A stretch of 64,000 nt of DNA from NCBI RefSeq assembly GCF_901709675.1, contig NC_051100.1:5208001-5272000 (forward strand). Direction: 5' to 3'. The position numbers and the translations under genes were made by a program. Under the pieces are notes generated by a model. It saw nothing but the letters and a program-made list of their open reading frames with translations. It was not told where the DNA came from and did no database searches. Source of the DNA: Syngnathus acus. Lineage: Eukaryota > Chordata > Actinopteri > Syngnathiformes > Syngnathidae. The first letter of the stretch is position 1. Every line of letters starts with the position of its first letter. Positions 41,753 to 54,800 of this stretch are shown here, in pieces.

Positions 41753-44700
41753 GATGCAGCTTCTGTAACACTACGAAAAATGCCAAAAATACAACACAGA
41801 ATCTGACGACAAACTTGTATCTGAATGAGAAGACTTGTACAGTTTCACATATTGATCTTAAAGACTGACTTCATTCTTTGACAGTGGCTCACAATCTTTC
41901 TTCAATTTATTTGTTTTTCTATTTCTTTCCGAGTCGCAGCCTCCGTGTAGCCACGTGGTTCTTTATTCTTTGATGCAGCCTAACGCTGAGCCTTCCTCTA
42001 ATTAGATCAGGAATTATAGCCCGGATTAGGTGTTGGAGGGGCATGCCAGTTCTTCTGACCATGGTAGTAGCTATTTGTAGTCACCATTTCAAAGTTATGT
42101 GCTTAATGCCATTTGCAACCCCTCCCCATCCCCTCCTTGCTTTGCAGCTGCAGGAAGAGTGACAAACACAGTTAATCTCTTGTTTGCTGGCAGCCCATTA
42201 CAAAGGAGTAAAGAAGGATTTTTTTTTTTTTCCCGCAAACGCAGTAAACACTCAAAATTCAGCATTGTCCATTACCTCTTAAACACAGCAGATAACAAGC
42301 GTCATTAATTAAACTGTGGGAGTAAGTGGGGTTACATAAATTAAAAGTAATCATTGGAAGCAAGCATAAATAGAATGCTTGTTTAAGAATTGTTTCCTCT
42401 GAAATTCCCAAATGTTAGCAATGTAGATTAAGACTTTGGCTCGTTTTTTCCCCCCCCCTTTTACCAGTCCTGGGGAGAGGTTAGTCATGGAGTGCTCTTT
42501 TAAATTGTTTTCCACATTTTAGAAGGAAAATGATCAAGTAGGCATTTAATTGCTTTGACAAAATAAATTACATCCCATAGCTATTGTCTTGCTGCCAAGT
42601 CCGGCGCGCAAACTCCAAATGTCGTACAATATTTCAAACGTCAGTTACAAGTATACAATGGTTTGAAATTGATTTAGGTTCTTAGCGTGTATTAGCGTTG
42701 TTGTTGTCATAAACTGCTGAGGGAGTTAAACGTAATACATAGTCTTGGTAGCCGTGTTATCATTTCTAATGATCTCATTAAAAGGATTTAGCATGATGTG
42801 CTATCGCTAAAAGTCATCTTTGCGAGGTGCAAACATCTGACGGACATGATAAATTGCATGTTTGGTTTCTATTGTTTACATGACATGAAAACTGTACCAC
42901 CAAAATCGTTCAGTCCAAAAATCCTCAGAATGATCAGGATTTTGGATTGAAAATAGAAAATTCTGCTCAGTCAACCTTGTGACTCCAATGAATGACTGTC
43001 AGGCACCACAAGCCACTGCAATCACTTTCAAACATAAACAACAGCCCTATTGGGCCATGATTTCCCCTTTGGGAAACAAACAATCCTCCTGATGAAAACC
43101 GACAACCGAAATCGTACAGAAATCTCCTAAATTCCCAAAAGGTGACAGCGACTCCCTGGTGTTCCAAATTGAGCGGTGGGTTGGACGAACAGCTGCCAAA
43201 AGTCACAGTTGAAATCCATATGGCGCTGAATTAATTGGCGAGCGCAGGCCCGGGCTTGATACATAACCTTTTGTGGGTGGCCGTGAAGTGGCTGGAGATT
43301 TCGGGTCGAGTCTCGGTCCTCCATTGGACGCTTTCACGGGGTCTCCTGAAATCTTATCCGATGGACGGAGCAAAGACCTTTTGGCACTTCCTGGAAAATG
43401 TTATCAACACCAATGACCTCGGCCTAATTTGATGGGCCTCGTGGAAATATTATGACCATTCCACAGTGACTAATCTGACAGAAACGTCATTTCATTCAAG
43501 TTGTGTGACATGAAACGCATCATCTCTGGTGTCTTTGCTTTCATCATAAATAATCAGCGTTTTTCCCTCCCAGGTTGTTCTCACTGAGGAAAGGCTTGAT
43601 TGACTTGGACAGCAAGTCTCCTGTGGGCAATCTCAAGGGGGTTAAAGCCATGCAAGTCACAGCACACTTAACACGGAGGAGCAAGCCTACAGTACCTGCG
43701 CTCGGTGGTGGAAGGTAAAGAAATACAGCGTTCATTTTCAGGTATTTTCTACTTTGACCGAGTAGGCGCCTTACTTTTTTTTGAACTGCTGTGTAAAAAA
43801 TAGAAATGTAAAAAAATATTTAAAAAATAAAATAAAAAGACGTATATAAAGTAGGTGAAGTCAGCAATGCTTAGAATATTTATTTATTTATTTAGAGATC
43901 TATAAGAAAAATATATTCCCACCATTCACAAATATAAGTTTGTGTTTTTCTTCATTAAAAACATAAAAAATAACTTACTGCTATTCCACAACTATTTGTT
44001 GGAGTAGAGGTCAAACCCCACCAAGAATAACAAAATTCCGCAAATAATTGACCCCGTCTGCAACATCGTTCACCGGCACTGAGATGATTCCAAAGTACAG
44101 CCTTAATATTAGACAGGGTTTTGGCCTGAGGGGGAAAAAAATCGGAGGTCATTTTTGGAATATTCAAAGCACCACTATAATTTTAATAGGGAAGATAAAT
44201 TTGATGTACAAGTACTTTGAGTTATGAATTTTCGGATTGTTCATTTTCCATTCATTTCAAACAAATAAGCTCTCAGTCAACAAATTGCCTGCCACCAACT
44301 CCCAATCCCCACTGCACCCCCCCACTCCCAGCCCAACTTCCAGCCTTGGGAATTTCCATTAGAGGCGTTTGAGTCAGAATCAGCGTACAAATAAATGCAG
44401 CGCTCCTGGGAAATCACAGCAACATGCAGATACATGTTAAAACGCAAGAGAGGCTTCTCCGCTGTGCCGGGCTTCCCCAAATCCAGATGTGGCGGACGGG
44501 GGCTCAGGCTTCCACGCCAATAATGAAGCAATTAGCCAGACTATTATGAACACCTGTGACACTGATTGGAACGATGCGGCTCGGTCTCATCGGCCGCACT
44601 AAAGACGCCCCGATGTTGCTAAGTTCACCTCTAACGAGGCCTGTAATGACAAAGCACGCGTACTCACGCACACGCACTCAACCACGCGCACACACACAGG

Positions 44701-47700
44701 AGGTTCACATTAGAGGACGTGCTCATCCCACATAGCCCATTACGTCATGTATTATTGAAAGCTACGCTTGTGCAAACACATCTCCAGTAAATTGGGGTCT
44801 CAATTTTTCACTTTCATTAAGGTTAATGCAGTTTTAATTGGTGCTTGATTTGGAGCCTATTAGAAGTCATTTATAAGTTCTTTTCAGGGACCTTCCAAAT
44901 GACGATGGGTGGGATTAATAAAGTAAAAGGCACCGACCGGTTGGAAATGTGGGTCCCCGCTGGATTGATGCGTAGTCTATGGGATTCCTTTTTTCCGCTC
45001 TTCCAGCTTGTTTATTTGCACAAGTGCTTTCAGGCCCATTAAGACAATCTACTGAAGAGAGAGCTTTGGCATCATGGATTGCATCATCCGTTCAATGAGC
45101 AATTGAAACGGTGCTTATGGCCTGATTAACAAGGACGCTCTGTAAATAGGTTGCGACAGCTGAGGATTAGAAACCATATTATTAAAATGACACCATTTAT
45201 TAGTATTAGTAGTCGCAGCAGTAACTTTGTAGCTCATCAATGGGATTCCGGTTGAAAGTCAATATATGGGTACTTGGGCGCTTGTACGTCAAATCATCAA
45301 TTGGTCTATGTGAAGTTTATCAACATTTTATTTAGCCACTTTTGGGGGTTTCGAAATAATAATATGTGACCTAAAACAGATCCCAGAGGTACACCTTAAT
45401 GGAAGTGACTGTTCCGAGGTCTTACTAGCTGAACGCCGTTGAATCAAGATGAAATCTGTTTGCAACATGAGGAAAATCCGTATTTCAATCAACATCTAAG
45501 CACGTCTTAGGAAAATTCAAAATGCACACACACACAAGAATTTCCGCAGCTCACGATGCAGCACCAACGGTGAAAATTGCAAGAAGAAACCATCAAGCTG
45601 AACTGCTGACAATACAATACATTGCCAGATGCTGCTTCTTTCTGCACGACATTCTCACTGCGCCGAGCTGAATTGTTCAAACACGTAGACGTCATTCCGT
45701 GTGTATTTTTGACCCTCTTTGTGGAGGCAGAAAAAATCTCCCTCCAACAAGGTTTTGAGACAGGTGGAGCTCCCGCTTATGGCTCACAGGTTGCGGTGGA
45801 GGGCTCTCCGTTTTGCATGTTTGTAAATTGCCTACAGAAGTGAAGAAAATGGTCCCATCTGTAAACTGGTGCGCCAAAGCCCACTTCAGAGACCTGAGCT
45901 CAATTTTAGTGCATTTATTCTCTGAGAGAGGCACACAATGGGAGTGTAGTGAAGATCAGTTTTCAATTGGATAATAGTTTTGTGAAAACGAGGGGATCCA
46001 GAGGGCACTGCTTTCACACATTCTTCTGCCTCCGTATATCTGTAACACAAAACCATGTGCTGCTGCAGTCTCAACACCTCCACAAACCTTTTCTTCCCCC
46101 TCAATCAAATTCAATACAAAACGCTACTGCAATTTGACACACTATTATAGCGTCTCTTAATGACGTCTTGAAATATAATCAAACGCAACCCAATTAGGTG
46201 TCTGTTTTCTTTTCATTTCACAGTCGTTCCTTTTTTTTTTTCCAAATGTGTCACTTGTTTGAGCGAGGTCTGTCTGTCTGTCTGTTCGCCAGGTTACTGA
46301 CCCCCAGCCTTTAACCCAAAGCAGCCACTAGATGGGGTATGATAACCACAGAGTGGCTCTCCCACAGGGGCGCACCCTCCCCCCTTACTTGAGTTGGGCG
46401 CTGCTTCATGGGAGAGGTGCGGAGAGGAAATTGTCTGCCAAAGTTTTCACAGATCCCTATCATCCGTACAATCTGTGTCTTTTCCAATTCAAATATTTCT
46501 CAAGCTAATTTAATGTCTCATACCCGAAAAGTATTTATTTCTTCATTTTTTTCCTTTTTTTTTTAAACGCAAGACTCGTGTGGATGTTTCATTCCCGCAA
46601 AGAATTTTTTTTTCACTTTTTTTTTTTAATGCAAGCCTCATTTGTGGATGACTGAACCGAGTCGTTATCACATTAAATAAGACGTACAAAACCTAATTTG
46701 AAAAATCGTTTCACTAAACTGCATTAAACTTGATATTGATATACTCTTGTATCTACCGCTAAACTCCTGGATTTTTTTAAACGCTAATCGAGTACTGTAA
46801 ACTCCCGAGCAAGTTTTATATTGTTTATAATTGATTTATTATGACAAGGATCCATTCAATGTGTGTTATATTGTTTGGAATTTCACCCTGACCCCATGAA
46901 ATTGAAATTTACTCTTGCACGTCAATAGCAACGGGGGGAAGATAAATAACTTTTTGTTGGAGATTGCATCAGTGTCAAATATTTCTGTATTAGCGTTGTA
47001 TGCATATTAATTATTACAGCCATTTTTTGGTTTATTTTTGTGATGTTTTTTTTTTCTGCGATGCAAAGCGCTTACGATGACGTGAGGTTTTTGAGGCGAT
47101 GTGATTTTGGGGTTGGTTTTAGATGTTTCAAAAGATGTTTTCATACTATTGAAATCTCTGTGGAATGAAAGCATTGGGAGGCTTTTAGTAATACCTTTGT
47201 GGTGGATCAAGTGAATAAATTATCCATTACATGCAGAAATGCTTTGAATGGTTCGTGCAGAGTTCATTTACATCAATGGCCAAAATAGATTTATTTTACT
47301 TGGGGCACCAATGTCAACAGTAGTTACGGGAATGACTTTGGATGCAATCCCATTATAGCATGTCAAATATTTTGATGCCATAGGTAAATGGCAGATTGGT
47401 GAAGAGCACAACAGCTCTATGGAAATTAAACAACTTCTAGATCAAAATAAAAATATACAGCCGCCCACTCACCTTTGCAATCTCAGGCCTAACCCCAGTC
47501 GGCAAAATAATACTGAACAATGAATTTTAAATAAAGTCAAACATTTGCTTCATGCTCCTCCACAGTTTAAACAAGACATTTCTGATGGAGACGTGTGGAT
47601 TTATTGTAAGTAAGAGATATAAGAGATAACTTAATCCCCAATTGGATTGTAAAGCCCACCCCCACTTCAGAGAGCTCCACCCTGTCATACTGCTTTCTTG

Positions 47701-50374
47701 ACCTTTTGTCTCATTTCTCTGCGGGTAATGAATGCTTTCGGACTATTTCAGATGAAAAGATCTCGCACGTCGTCCGCCGCCGCGTTGGAATGTCATATCA
47801 GAAAAATCATCCAATCAGCATGCCGGTGTTGAGAGCAAACAGAGAGAGCTAGGCCGCGGCGTGTGCAGAACACCGCTGGACTGGGTCGTCTAGATGTCAA
47901 TATAATAGACTGGCTTATGATGTGTAAATAGCACACCACTTAATAGTCCTCTCCTTCTCTGACGGAACATTTTTGAATCATATGGAGGGCAGCGTTTCCA
48001 CTCCCTGGACACACACAAGGTCCTGTCATTCGGACTTACTCTATTATACGAGGAGCGGCTCAAACATTCCTGCGACGAAAAGATGATCTCATTGCTATAT
48101 GTCTGCCGATACATTTGAGTACTGATTATGTGTCACAAAAATCACAACTTGTGTCCACTAAATTGTTTTACAGATTTTTTTTTTTAATGATGTTATCTTT
48201 AAGATAATTTGAGAGATAACAATTGCAAAAAGTGATAGAATTTTCATTCATTGAAGTCATTACTGCATCAATGTCTCCATATTTGAAATGTGAAATAAAT
48301 GTGTCGGCTTATTTTTATATAATACACTGCATGTCATGTCTCCTATTCACTTACATGACCACAATGTCATTTAAAACACATGGTGGCGATTAGAATATAA
48401 TTGATGATTCTTAATATTATAAATAGTTATCAGGTGTCGTGAGCTACTAAGTCATTTTCAAATTTGAAACGAATCATTGCACAGCATAACAAATTGTAAT
48501 ATAAAGAAAACTAATCACAGTATGATAGTTACCATTTACAAATTCTTCCCAAGTTGCTTAAAAAAAACCATCAACACATTTCAGATTGTTTTTGTTACGC
48601 TTTATTATTGAATATTATTGAATTTATTTGATTATTCCGCCATGGTCTTGTGGTTGTATTTTTTTGTTGTTTATTGGTTGAACAAAAGAAGCTTTTAATT
48701 CTGACCAACCCTCCATTTGCGACACATCCTAATTCTCTTTTCCAGACACATTAAACAAACAATGAATTATTTACCAACTTACTAACAAACATGCCCTCAA
48801 GGACCAATAGGACATAAAAGGTGATATCTTTGTCAGTAAACATTTGCTGTTTTCATTTGAGTGGGAAAAAAAAAAACCCACCATGACATTTATTACAATA
48901 ACCTTGAAATTGCAACATTAAGTCAATGACACACTTTGACTGTGTACTTGTTTTATTCATTTGACCAAATTTCGACATCAATATAATGCAAAATGTTCCT
49001 TGTTAATTTCACACTGTGCAACATGCATTAAAGAAAATATAGAAAACATGTATTGGAGAATACAAATATCACACGATGATACTGAGGTATTAAATTAAAC
49101 CGGTTGAGCTGTGGCATCATAACTTTACTCCTGACAATTAATTTGCAATACAGCAGGCACCATCGCTCTCCCCTCTGCTACAGACTTTGAGTGTATGTGA
49201 TACTCCCCCCCCCTTCACAGAAATAAATAGCTATGACCTCAGAGAACATATCACTCATGAGCCGTCTTTGATTTTGGGACACAATTTCCGTCTGACCCAG
49301 GAGACAGCAACAGTTCCCACATTGAGTGACCTTGGAGTCTCTTTCGAGCTCCCTCCAAACTCACAGCTCAAGGTCGCATCAAATCTGTCTGTTGTTTCAC
49401 GACATTAACCAACTGGAGCCCTCTCTTGAAAAGTAACACCTTCCAGGCGTCTCGGAGATGTTGTGGGAGTGCAGGTCAGATAGGGTGAACAAAAACAATG
49501 GAAGAGGATATAAAATATAATTTTACCTCCCTCTTAATCCCAGGCTTCCACCAATGACCTTTGATCTGGCTGCATGTGAGGTGTGCTGAGCTGCCCGCTC
49601 GTCCTGCCCGCCGCTCTGATCCCGGGAAGCAATCACAGAGTGCCTCGACTATCAGAGAGGCTGCCGAGGAAATACTCTAAGCCCACGTCTGGAGGTGGGC
49701 GCCCTGCTAAAAGCAAATGTGCGCGGATGGGAAAAAAAAAAAAAAAAATGACCGAGTGCAGCCAAGCACACAGAAAAGCTGATGTGCTGGAGAGAAACTT
49801 GATAAAGTAAAAATGGATATTGTATCTACAACACAGCCCGAGGCCTGCTGTGGTTCAACACTAATCGCAAATTAGACCAATAGTGAAAGTTTGGTCAAAA
49901 GAAAAGGATGATGCCAACTCACTTTTTTGCTTCCTGGCCACAACGTACGGTGCATAATTACACAAATTCATGAGAAATAACACGAGAGATGTGTAAAAAA
50001 GTATTTTATACACCATCAGAGGTAGCAGATTTAAAAGAGCTGTTTTACTGGTTCCCAAGAAAAGGAAACTTAGTTATACAAAAAAACGATTTTATTTGTG
50101 ACGTTTTCTAATATTCATATATTAAAGGTTTTATCGGACAATAATGTAGCTTTTATGGTAGACTACTTAAATGGATGGTAGCCCATCAATATTTTGTCTA
50201 TGACAAAAGTTGAAAGCACCACTTGTCAAAATTGTGTTTTTATAGTAGTGGTGTGTTACTTTTGCTTAGAGCTGAATTGCATTATACAGAAAACGATTGG
50301 ATTTGAAATAAGGCAATCTAATACTGTGGCGTTCAATATATCTATATATATTTATAAAAATATTGCAATTAACA

Positions 50375-50565
50375 TTCATCCATCCATTTTCTCTTCTGCA
50401 TGTGTCATGAGGGATCAAGAGCCTATCCCAGCTGACATTGGACAAGATGTTGGCTACACACGCTGGACTGGTTTCCAGCCAATCGCAGGGCACCTACAGG
50501 TAAACAATTTAGGGTTTTCGGTTTGGAATGTGAGAGGAAGCTGAAATACCCAGAAAAAACCCCAG
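50375..50565 (+). mobile_element. LINE-like interspersed repeat
   Basis: The best-preserved copy in the window. In order: CATCCATCCATTTTCTCTTC, GAGCCTATCCCAGCTGACAT, GGACTGGTTTCCAGCCAATC, GCAGGGCACCTACAGG and GGAATGTGAGAGGAAGCTG. This order is diagnostic of a very abundant teleost non-LTR repeat. Confidence 0.75.
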
Positions 50566-51639
50566 GTGAGAAATGTTGATAATACTTGTGTATTGGTTCC
50601 AATTCCAATATGCAGAGTTATTATTTTGACCACTCTGAATGGTTGCATGCAATTTACTGTAGTGGCAAAAAATATTCCTAGACCTTCATGTTTTATGTTT
50701 TCAAAGGTGTCAAGTCCAACCAGTGAATTTGTAATCACTGATTGAGCGGCTCAATGTGGTGGCCTCGGGCTAAGGCAAATTCCCCACATGAGCGTTTATT
50801 TGATTGCTTAAGAGTGATTTCCGGAAACCAAGTTTTTGGACGGCCAGGAGCTGCCTTGTAACAATTACGGGGTTAAATGGCAGTTGGCCACACAGAAGGG
50901 CATTTGCCTGCTGGCAGCCCCTTCCTGCCTCGGCAGGGTCAAAGGTCACAGACTTTTCAGGAAAAGTTCATTTCTCAAGCCCCCTGAAGCAGGTGGAGGC
51001 CCGGACAGCCGTGTTTACTCTAACAGCAAGAGGGAAATGAAAAAGATCTCATCCGTACACTTGGTCAAAAGCTGCAAGTTTCTTGATTGGTTCTTCACAT
51101 TGGTCCTCGGTGGTATGTTATGCACACAATCGGTGATAATGGCTTAATCAATAATAATAATAATGACTCTGCCCCATATGACTTCTTCTGGGATGAGCTA
51201 ACTAATCTGCATTGATGCAACACACGATGACAGCAGTGACATGAACCAGACTCGGTTCATGACTTGGCCGCAAAACTAAGCTTGGATCTTTCATTTTCTT
51301 TCCCCGCCCCCATCGGCCATCATATTTATAGCCGTACTCACAATTGGTCCAACGGTAGAGGGCAGCGGGGTGAGCAGTGGCTTATTTGCATGAGGCAGCA
51401 CGATCTTTTTTGAAGAGCTGCGATTCAGAACTGGATTGTATTATCCTATCAAATAAAACAAAATGAAAATAAGTATATAGAATACATAAAGTAAACAAAA
51501 AAAAAGTATAGTGCTAAACTGGATGGTAGCGTAGCTATTGCCAGAGTTCCTTTTGGCCTCGCTTAAATGTGAAATAGCAACGACTAAAAATATCAAGTGC
51601 CATAAACGTTTGTGTACATCTATAGATTTCGAATCAGTG

Positions 51640-52210
51640 GGAAAGTCCCAACTTTCGGAATCAAAGTAGAAAGGGGTAAAAGGCAGATCAGGACGAACCC
51701 CGACCCCTCGTTGCTCTTGCCGTTTGGATTGGTTAAATCGTTGGGACCTGGAGTTGAACCCATCAGGAAGGGCTTAAGTGTTTAGGATTAGGGATCTAAA
51801 AGGCATTTGGGGGGCCTTGAATCAAACCCCAGGACCGGGGCGGAGGCAAGCTTTGCTGTTTGGCCGGCACCATAATCAAACAACGAGAGCTGGGACCTTT
51901 GCACACCTGCAGGAAGGGGCCACCGCAAAAATAAAAGGGGGTCCTGAGGGGGCAGGCGAGAAGGCAGAGGGTCGTTGCAGAGTGACAACAGCTGGGGTTG
52001 CTGCATGTTGGTGTGGCCCAAGGGCAAGGTCAGCCTGGCAGACGGGGAGGGAGGGGCAGGATTGTTTTCACTCCACTAGTGAAAACAGCAAGCGTGGAGA
52101 CAGTGAATGGACCAGCTGTGGCAATGGACTCCTAGTCCACAACCTGACCTCGTATTAACACTTTGAAGGGAAGCTGGGTTGCTAATGACCGCTGACCTTT
52201 GACCTCACCT
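51640..52210. other. GC-rich island without recognised gene
   Basis: About 570 bases clearly richer in G and C than the surroundings. A 126-codon frame (51778-52158, plus) runs through most of it, with no recognisable domain, and a 79-codon frame overlaps on the other strand, as expected in GC-rich DNA. It could be an old retrocopy, a repeat piece or a CpG-rich regulatory site. Confidence 0.4.
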
Positions 52211-54539
52211 GAGCTCCCCCGTACATACTGAGGTGATGAGCTTTTATATGGAATCTACTTAATGGATTCTATAATTGTGCAAATGTTTTGTCATTTTGCA
52301 CTCGTGTAGAACTACGCTACATCAGAGTTGAAGAAAGCAACCAAAGCAGCTCTCTAAAAAAAAAAATACTTTTGTCTAATTTATATCAGCACAGATGAAC
52401 CACACCCAACAACCTGACATTCCAAAACTTTGAAATCAGAATCCTCTCGGGAAAGACAGTTTGCACCGCATTCACGTTAGCATGAATGACCTCACAAATT
52501 AGCATCAAGTTGAGCTAAACAGAATGGAAGGGCCTCTTAAAACGAAGCAAACAATCATGAATTCTGCTTCTATTTAAATAAAAAAATAAATAAATAAATA
52601 AATTTACATAATCTGTAGGCCTACTAGTACTATCACCAGGGAACAATTCCACATTTAATATAATAATAAAATTAATTTGCCAATAGTAACACAAAATTCT
52701 GTGGTCAACAACGCCATAAAGTACAGTCACAGAAAAAAACAAAAAACATTTGGACGATAAAAGAACACACACGCACTGTAACTTTGGACACATAACACTC
52801 CAGGACATCATTTTTCCGTCTCAATCATTTGATTCTCCGTACACATCGGCATGTGCTGATACTACTTTTAAAAGTTCTGCTAATGAAAAATAGTTTCATA
52901 TTTTAAAAGTCCCTCTTAAAATATGGTTTAATTGAATTTCCAGGAGTTGGTGTGTGGTTGCAGCAGAGTGAGAGTCAACCTGAATCCATCCATGAAAGCG
53001 ACAGGCTTCACTCGTGTCCTCAGGCCTAATTGGTCTGGACAGTTAACATCAAAGAAAGCTGGGCTTTATATGTAATCTGCTCGCTTCTCTGCCACATTCT
53101 CATTTTTTTTTTATATGTTCAAACCTTGTAATGAAGGTCATTCGCCATCAATTCACTTTGATCTAAAATGGCAAAAATTTTGCATTTTAATAAAAAACGG
53201 GGGGAAAACTTTCTGGCGTTTTGTCGACTCCTCACACACTTTGTTTTCATACACTCTCAAAGGTGATATCCCATCATTCAAAATGTAAAAATTTAATGTA
53301 AGATATAATATGCATAAACATTTTCTGATAAAAGCAATAAAAACACCAATATTTTAACAATGAGGTGCGACAAGTACAATTCAATTCCTAATTTAGCCAC
53401 TAGAGCTAAATGTGGAATTTCTATTTGGTGAGAATGGAGATGGACTGGGTGCTTTTGTTAAAAAAAACAAAAATTGAAATCAAAGAAAGGAGCAACATAA
53501 AGAACTAAAACAACCAAGAAAGAAAAGTTAATTTGTTATGACATCCATCACCTCCTATTTTTTTGTAACATATCTTTTCAATCATTGATATCTATTAATA
53601 ATAGCTGCTGTCAAACTAACCGTGTGTGTTCAGTGTGTGTGTGTGTGTGTAATAGAAATATCGGTGCAAACATCTTGACGCAGATTGCACAGATTGTGAC
53701 ATGCCCGAACATTTCCAGATTACAGACTGCAATTACACTGTGTGAGTTTAGCATAGTTTATTATGATTTATAGCTAGAACATAGTCAATTATCCGTAAGT
53801 ACAAAACAAAATTGTTGGTGATAAAATTCACCTCTGTGGAAATTCCCTCATAGCAGACTAAATATTATCATTTGGCCCTTTTAAATGAATGGGGAGTTTA
53901 GTGTCTTTGTTTAACTGCGCTCCAGTTTGAATCACAGGAAGCGCGACTAACTAACACTCACTTGCACGAACCATACGAGTGTTTTCTTTCTCGGAGATGA
54001 AAGTTGCATTGCATGCTTGGGCAGCGACTGGTGCAGCTGTGTGTTTTTATCAGTCTTCTGTAGTCAGAAATCAACTGTCTGGAGATCCGCTGCTGAAACA
54101 CTGTAATGAGCCACGGGCGCTAATACTTGAGGATCAGTTGCACTGGATGAGGCAGCTTTATCCAGTTATTAGGGTAATGTAATGGAGTCTCCTAATCCAA
54201 ACCCACAAAACTCTTCCACGGCAGGGGGCACAATCGCGAGAAAACACGTCATTGCTTTAAAACTGACTTTGCCGCTAATATGGCGCAGTGCACACATACA
54301 CACGCGCTTGCGGCCCGGCCCGGCCCGTTCATTGAAGTCCTTCACACTATCTCCCCGTAAAATGATTTTCTCCTTTTTCCTCTCTCCCGCCAACAAACGC
54401 AGCGCGGGCAAGCATATTCTACGCTGCTTTAAGCCAAATTAAACCCCAACTCTTTTATTTTAAATGAGAAAAGGGAAAAGAGTGCTGACAATCTTGATTA
54501 GGCCAAAGCGAAGCAGGGAAAAGAAGAGGGGGAAAATTA

Positions 54540-54800
54540 AATGGTATTAAAAATGTATAGAGAACATTAAATGAATGCCGTCCAGTGCAATTGCTGCTAA
54601 TTGGCAGATAATCCGAGAGCTCTGGGCCGCCTAATGCCATCTCTAGTAACGGGACAAGCCGGTCCTCTCGTTTGTCGTACGAGCCGTTGGGTGAGGTCAG
54701 AGTGTGGTGGAGGGGGGGGATGGATTAGCGCGAGCATTGTTGGCTTTTTCCATTGGAACTTGACCTTGACGAGACTGGCTCAACCCCGATATTGCAGCAG
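54540..54800. promoter_or_regulatory. Candidate conserved non-coding block G
   Basis: Complex stretch with GCAATTGCTGCTAATTGGCA (about 54587-54606), a homeodomain/SOX-like cluster, and CGCCTAATGCCATCTCTA (54628-54645), which recurs almost exactly at 16960-16978. Appearance only. Confidence 0.3.

Noticed and set aside
51778-52158. The 126-codon frame in the GC-rich island as a gene.
   Set aside because: No family recognised, no start context or splice support; GC-rich DNA yields long frames by chance. Kept only as a finding about the island.
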